A DNA stretch of 64,000 nucleotides from Methanoregulaceae archaeon PtaB.Bin056 (GTDB lineage Archaea > Halobacteriota > Methanomicrobia > Methanomicrobiales > Methanospirillaceae). The DNA lies in assembly GCA_002067095.1 (NCBI GenBank), contig MVQD01000106.1, positions 124,001-188,000 of the forward strand. Direction: 5' to 3'. This document shows, piece by piece, positions 62,025 to 64,000 of the stretch (position 1 is the first letter of the stretch; each line of letters begins with the position of its first letter). The notes beneath the pieces were generated by a model. It saw only the letters and a list, made by a program, of their open reading frames with translations, did not search any database and was not told where the DNA came from. The position numbers and the translations under genes are program-made.

Positions 62025-62345
62025 TCACTTCCTCAGCACGATATTGTACCCAATCGCTCTGCGCAGAAGTCCCTCGATGTAACTGGTCCGGTCAAGCCTT
62101 TTTACGCGGGATGGGATCGGGATGATGATAGGTCGGTAGGACTTCTCGATTTTTTCCATCATCTTCTCTTCAAGAGACATCATGTAGTCCTCGTTGATCG
62201 CGATGATGCCGGTATCATCCTTGAGAAGAAGGGATGGGAGCAGTGCATGAACCTCTTCTGAATTATTGACCTCCATAACGTCCACGCCTGCAAGGCGAAA
62301 TCCCGGAGCGGTATCGGGATCTGTCACCACGATGAACTTATACAC
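62025..62345 (-). CDS. atpF: A/V-type ATP synthase subunit F
   Basis: 106 aa. Starts with GTG ([26 protein letters not shown]); the TAA of atpC overlaps. Conserved [15 protein letters not shown] and PIIIPIPS are seen. Stalk subunit that binds D. The frame to 62402 lies over atpC and is rejected. Confidence 0.92.
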   Translation of the reverse strand: MYKFIVVTDPDTAPGFRLAGVDVMEVNNSEEVHALLPSLLLKDDTGIIAINEDYMMSLEEKMMEKIEKSYRPIIIPIPSRVKRLDRTSYIEGLLRRAIGYNIVLRK

Positions 62346-63399
62346 TGATAAGCGCCTCCCTGAGTTCCTTTTCGGGTACCTCGATGATTTTGCAACGGGC
62401 AATCACACGGATGTTCGTCACTTCGGTATATTTCGCCCAGATATACGCGATCGGTATTGCGATTGAGAGGGGATCTCCAATGAAGAGGCTCACTGCCTTT
62501 TTTACGAGATACCGTTCCAGCTCCTTTTCAAACGCCGAGATCTTCTCTGCAACAATGTATTCCTGTGGGATGGTGGTGATGAACTGGTACGGAGTATGCT
62601 CGAGATGTTTCAGTGCCCCATCGATTGTCCCCGCCTTCATTATCGAGGTGAGCCTTTCCATATCAAAATCAGGGCTGCCCTTGACGAAATAGCGTTTTGC
62701 CTCCTCAATATCGATACGGTCCCTGATCGAACGAAGCACTGTCTTGATGTTGTTGATATCTATCTCGGTTACAAGGATATTTTTGAGGATGCGTGCATCA
62801 TCCGATTCGCCGGATTTCAACCTTGAGAGGGCATCCTGATAATAGAACGTATCGAGTGCATATTCAAGGACCAGCAAGTCTCCTGTCTCACTGAATTCCC
62901 TGAAATTAAGCGTCAGGGGGCGCGAGTAAATTATGCCCCACGTCGCAAGAAGATCGATCACCGCCTTCACATCGGGCTGTTTCACGAGTTCAGTGAGGGC
63001 TGCTTCATCGAGTTCTCCAGCTGGGATCAGGCAATCCAGAATTTCTGATGGGTTTTCCTGGATCTTCTTCCCCCTTAAAATGGTCTTGATATTCTGGACG
63101 TCCCACCGGTTGAGGATTAGTGTGAGGTAGGACTCTGTCTCTCCTCCTCGTATCAGATTGAGGACCGTTCTGAATGTCTTGACAAGATCTTTCCGAATCG
63201 CTACTTCAATGCGGTGAATACCCGAATAGAGCACCCCTGCCTTGTCCAGCTCCTCCCTGTACGTGGTCTTTTCCAGTTCAGCGATGAGAGAATCGATGTC
63301 AGGTTTGTTGATGAGTTGTTCGAGGAACGAGCGGTCAAGCAGTCGGCTTTTCATAGCTTTTATCCGTGCATTGACGTACGCATATTCCATGTCACTCAC
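62338..63399 (-). CDS. atpC: A/V-type ATP synthase subunit C
   Basis: 353 aa helical V-type d/AC39-like subunit: YAYVNARIKAMKSRLLD at the start and IGDPLSIAIPIAYIWAKYTEVTNIRVIARCKI near the end are diagnostic. It couples the central stalk to the membrane rotor. Overlaps atpE by 8 bp and atpF by 8 bp. Confidence 0.95.
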   Translation of the reverse strand: MSDMEYAYVNARIKAMKSRLLDRSFLEQLINKPDIDSLIAELEKTTYREELDKAGVLYSGIHRIEVAIRKDLVKTFRTVLNLIRGGETESYLTLILNRWDVQNIKTILRGKKIQENPSEILDCLIPAGELDEAALTELVKQPDVKAVIDLLATWGIIYSRPLTLNFREFSETGDLLVLEYALDTFYYQDALSRLKSGESDDARILKNILVTEIDINNIKTVLRSIRDRIDIEEAKRYFVKGSPDFDMERLTSIMKAGTIDGALKHLEHTPYQFITTIPQEYIVAEKISAFEKELERYLVKKAVSLFIGDPLSIAIPIAYIWAKYTEVTNIRVIARCKIIEVPEKELREALISV

Positions 63400-63976
63400 C
63401 GAACAATACCGAGAATATTTCGGGCCTGTAGATCTCCTTTGCCTTTTTGAGACGGGATTCGAGGGTATTGAAGATCACGAAGCGTTCATCTTGACTGTAT
63501 GCGTTCAGGCCGCCGGCACAGGTGAGATCTGATACGATCTCGGCGGATATGTTCATCTCCTTCAGGAGATCCTTCACCAGATCTTCATCCTTCCTGTCCA
63601 CATGAAGAATGATGCTTTCTGACCCGAGTTCACCAATCGATTCCTCAAGCAGGTGTTTTTGAATCTTCCTGTAGTCTGGATCTTTTCGTATGGATTCCAG
63701 CTTCTGAACCGCTTCTTCAAAAACTCTCTCGAAGACCTCGTTTTTAGACTGGATAATCTCCATCCGGCTCTTTTCCCGTGCTTCGGATAATATCTTGTTT
63801 CTCTGTATTGCAACCGATTGCATCGCCCCGTCCATGAAGCGTTTTTTTATGGGCAGGTCTTTTTCATGTGCCTCCCTGATGATTTCATCTGCCTCGGCCT
63901 TCGAGCGTTCCTGTATCTCCTGGATACGTTCCTGCCCGCTCACTTCTACAGCCTTGATCAGATCGTCAATTGCCAT
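63392..63976 (-). CDS. atpE: A/V-type ATP synthase subunit E
   Basis: 194 aa peripheral-stalk subunit. Long N-terminal helix (KAVEVSGQERIQEIQERSKAEADEIIREA) and C-terminal globular domain (ESIILHVDRKDEDLVKDLL, GGLNAYSQDERFVIFNTLESRL). AGGTGAACC precedes its ATG. The subunit K, I and H genes expected upstream would lie beyond the right edge. Confidence 0.94.
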   Translation of the reverse strand: MAIDDLIKAVEVSGQERIQEIQERSKAEADEIIREAHEKDLPIKKRFMDGAMQSVAIQRNKILSEAREKSRMEIIQSKNEVFERVFEEAVQKLESIRKDPDYRKIQKHLLEESIGELGSESIILHVDRKDEDLVKDLLKEMNISAEIVSDLTCAGGLNAYSQDERFVIFNTLESRLKKAKEIYRPEIFSVLFGE

Positions 63977-64000
63977 GGTTCACCTGTTCTTTCCGGTGTT

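Noticed and set aside
1-64000. CRISPR array, IS element, prophage or integrase site
   Set aside because: No regularly spaced repeats with unique spacers, no transposase or integrase reading frame, and the three tRNA genes are not followed by a repeated 3' end.

Overview
The window is chromosomal DNA from a methanogenic archaeon, most likely order Methanomicrobiales (class Methanomicrobia). Archaeal markers are PCNA, the Fe-S primase subunit PriL, ribosomal protein S17e, Alba, FtsZ2, archaeosine radical SAM protein RaSEA, Trm1, CobY, archaeal CoaD, an A/V-type ATP synthase and a six-subunit Ech hydrogenase. Promoters are TATA-type, often 25-30 nt before the start codon. Base composition looks even (mid-50s % GC by eye). 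I see no prophage, IS element, CRISPR array or integron.

Layout. 0-4 kb: a partial hypothetical gene, moaA-rlmE (minus), then pcn-priL (plus). 4-8 kb: ThiN, S17e, dapA-dapB, a 2[4Fe-4S] ferredoxin, asd and alba, a housekeeping and lysine-pathway cluster. 8-13 kb: a secreted protein ending in a 30-bp tandem repeat, a DUF373 membrane protein, a coiled-coil protein, and a cdrS-ftsZ2 cell-division operon with an array of three 10-bp palindromes in its leader. 13-22 kb: cobD-cobY, a LOR/SDH (ornithine cyclodeaminase-type) enzyme, RaSEA, surface proteins, tRNA-Ser, a TPR protein, a QueG-like Fe-S protein, hypC and small membrane proteins. 22-30 kb: pit with its DUF47/PhoU partner, a large hybrid histidine kinase, a flavin-type split-barrel protein and two lipoproteins. 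30-41 kb: tRNA-Glu, a DRG GTPase, DJ-1, Trm1, tRNA-Arg, a UbiA prenyltransferase, an overlapping gamma-CA/HdrA-like/MtnA/DUF116 operon, coaD and pyrBI. 41-51 kb: an Rsm22-like methyltransferase, an ADP-forming acyl-CoA synthetase, a response regulator, a ~390-nt unannotated region with the marks of a structured RNA, a membrane Ser/Thr kinase paired with an FHA/winged-helix protein, a degenerate endonuclease V and an HD protein. 51-57 kb: echABCDEF, then two paralogous small proteins. 58-64 kb: ATP synthase genes E-C-F-A-B-D, with upstream genes beyond the edge.

How the genes work together. Ech couples ferredoxin, H2 and the ion gradient, which the ATP synthase uses; hypC serves hydrogenase maturation. 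moaA supplies molybdopterin, and cobD and cobY supply the corrinoid nucleotide loop; both cofactors are used in methanogenesis. The FHA/wHTH protein and PEGA-domain kinase form a candidate phospho-signalling pair.

The most interesting items are the cdrS operator array, the candidate structured RNA at about 46.25-46.64 kb, the endonuclease V homologue that has lost its catalytic residues, the kinase-FHA pair, and the repeated CCCAAGG motif between ech and the first small paralogue.
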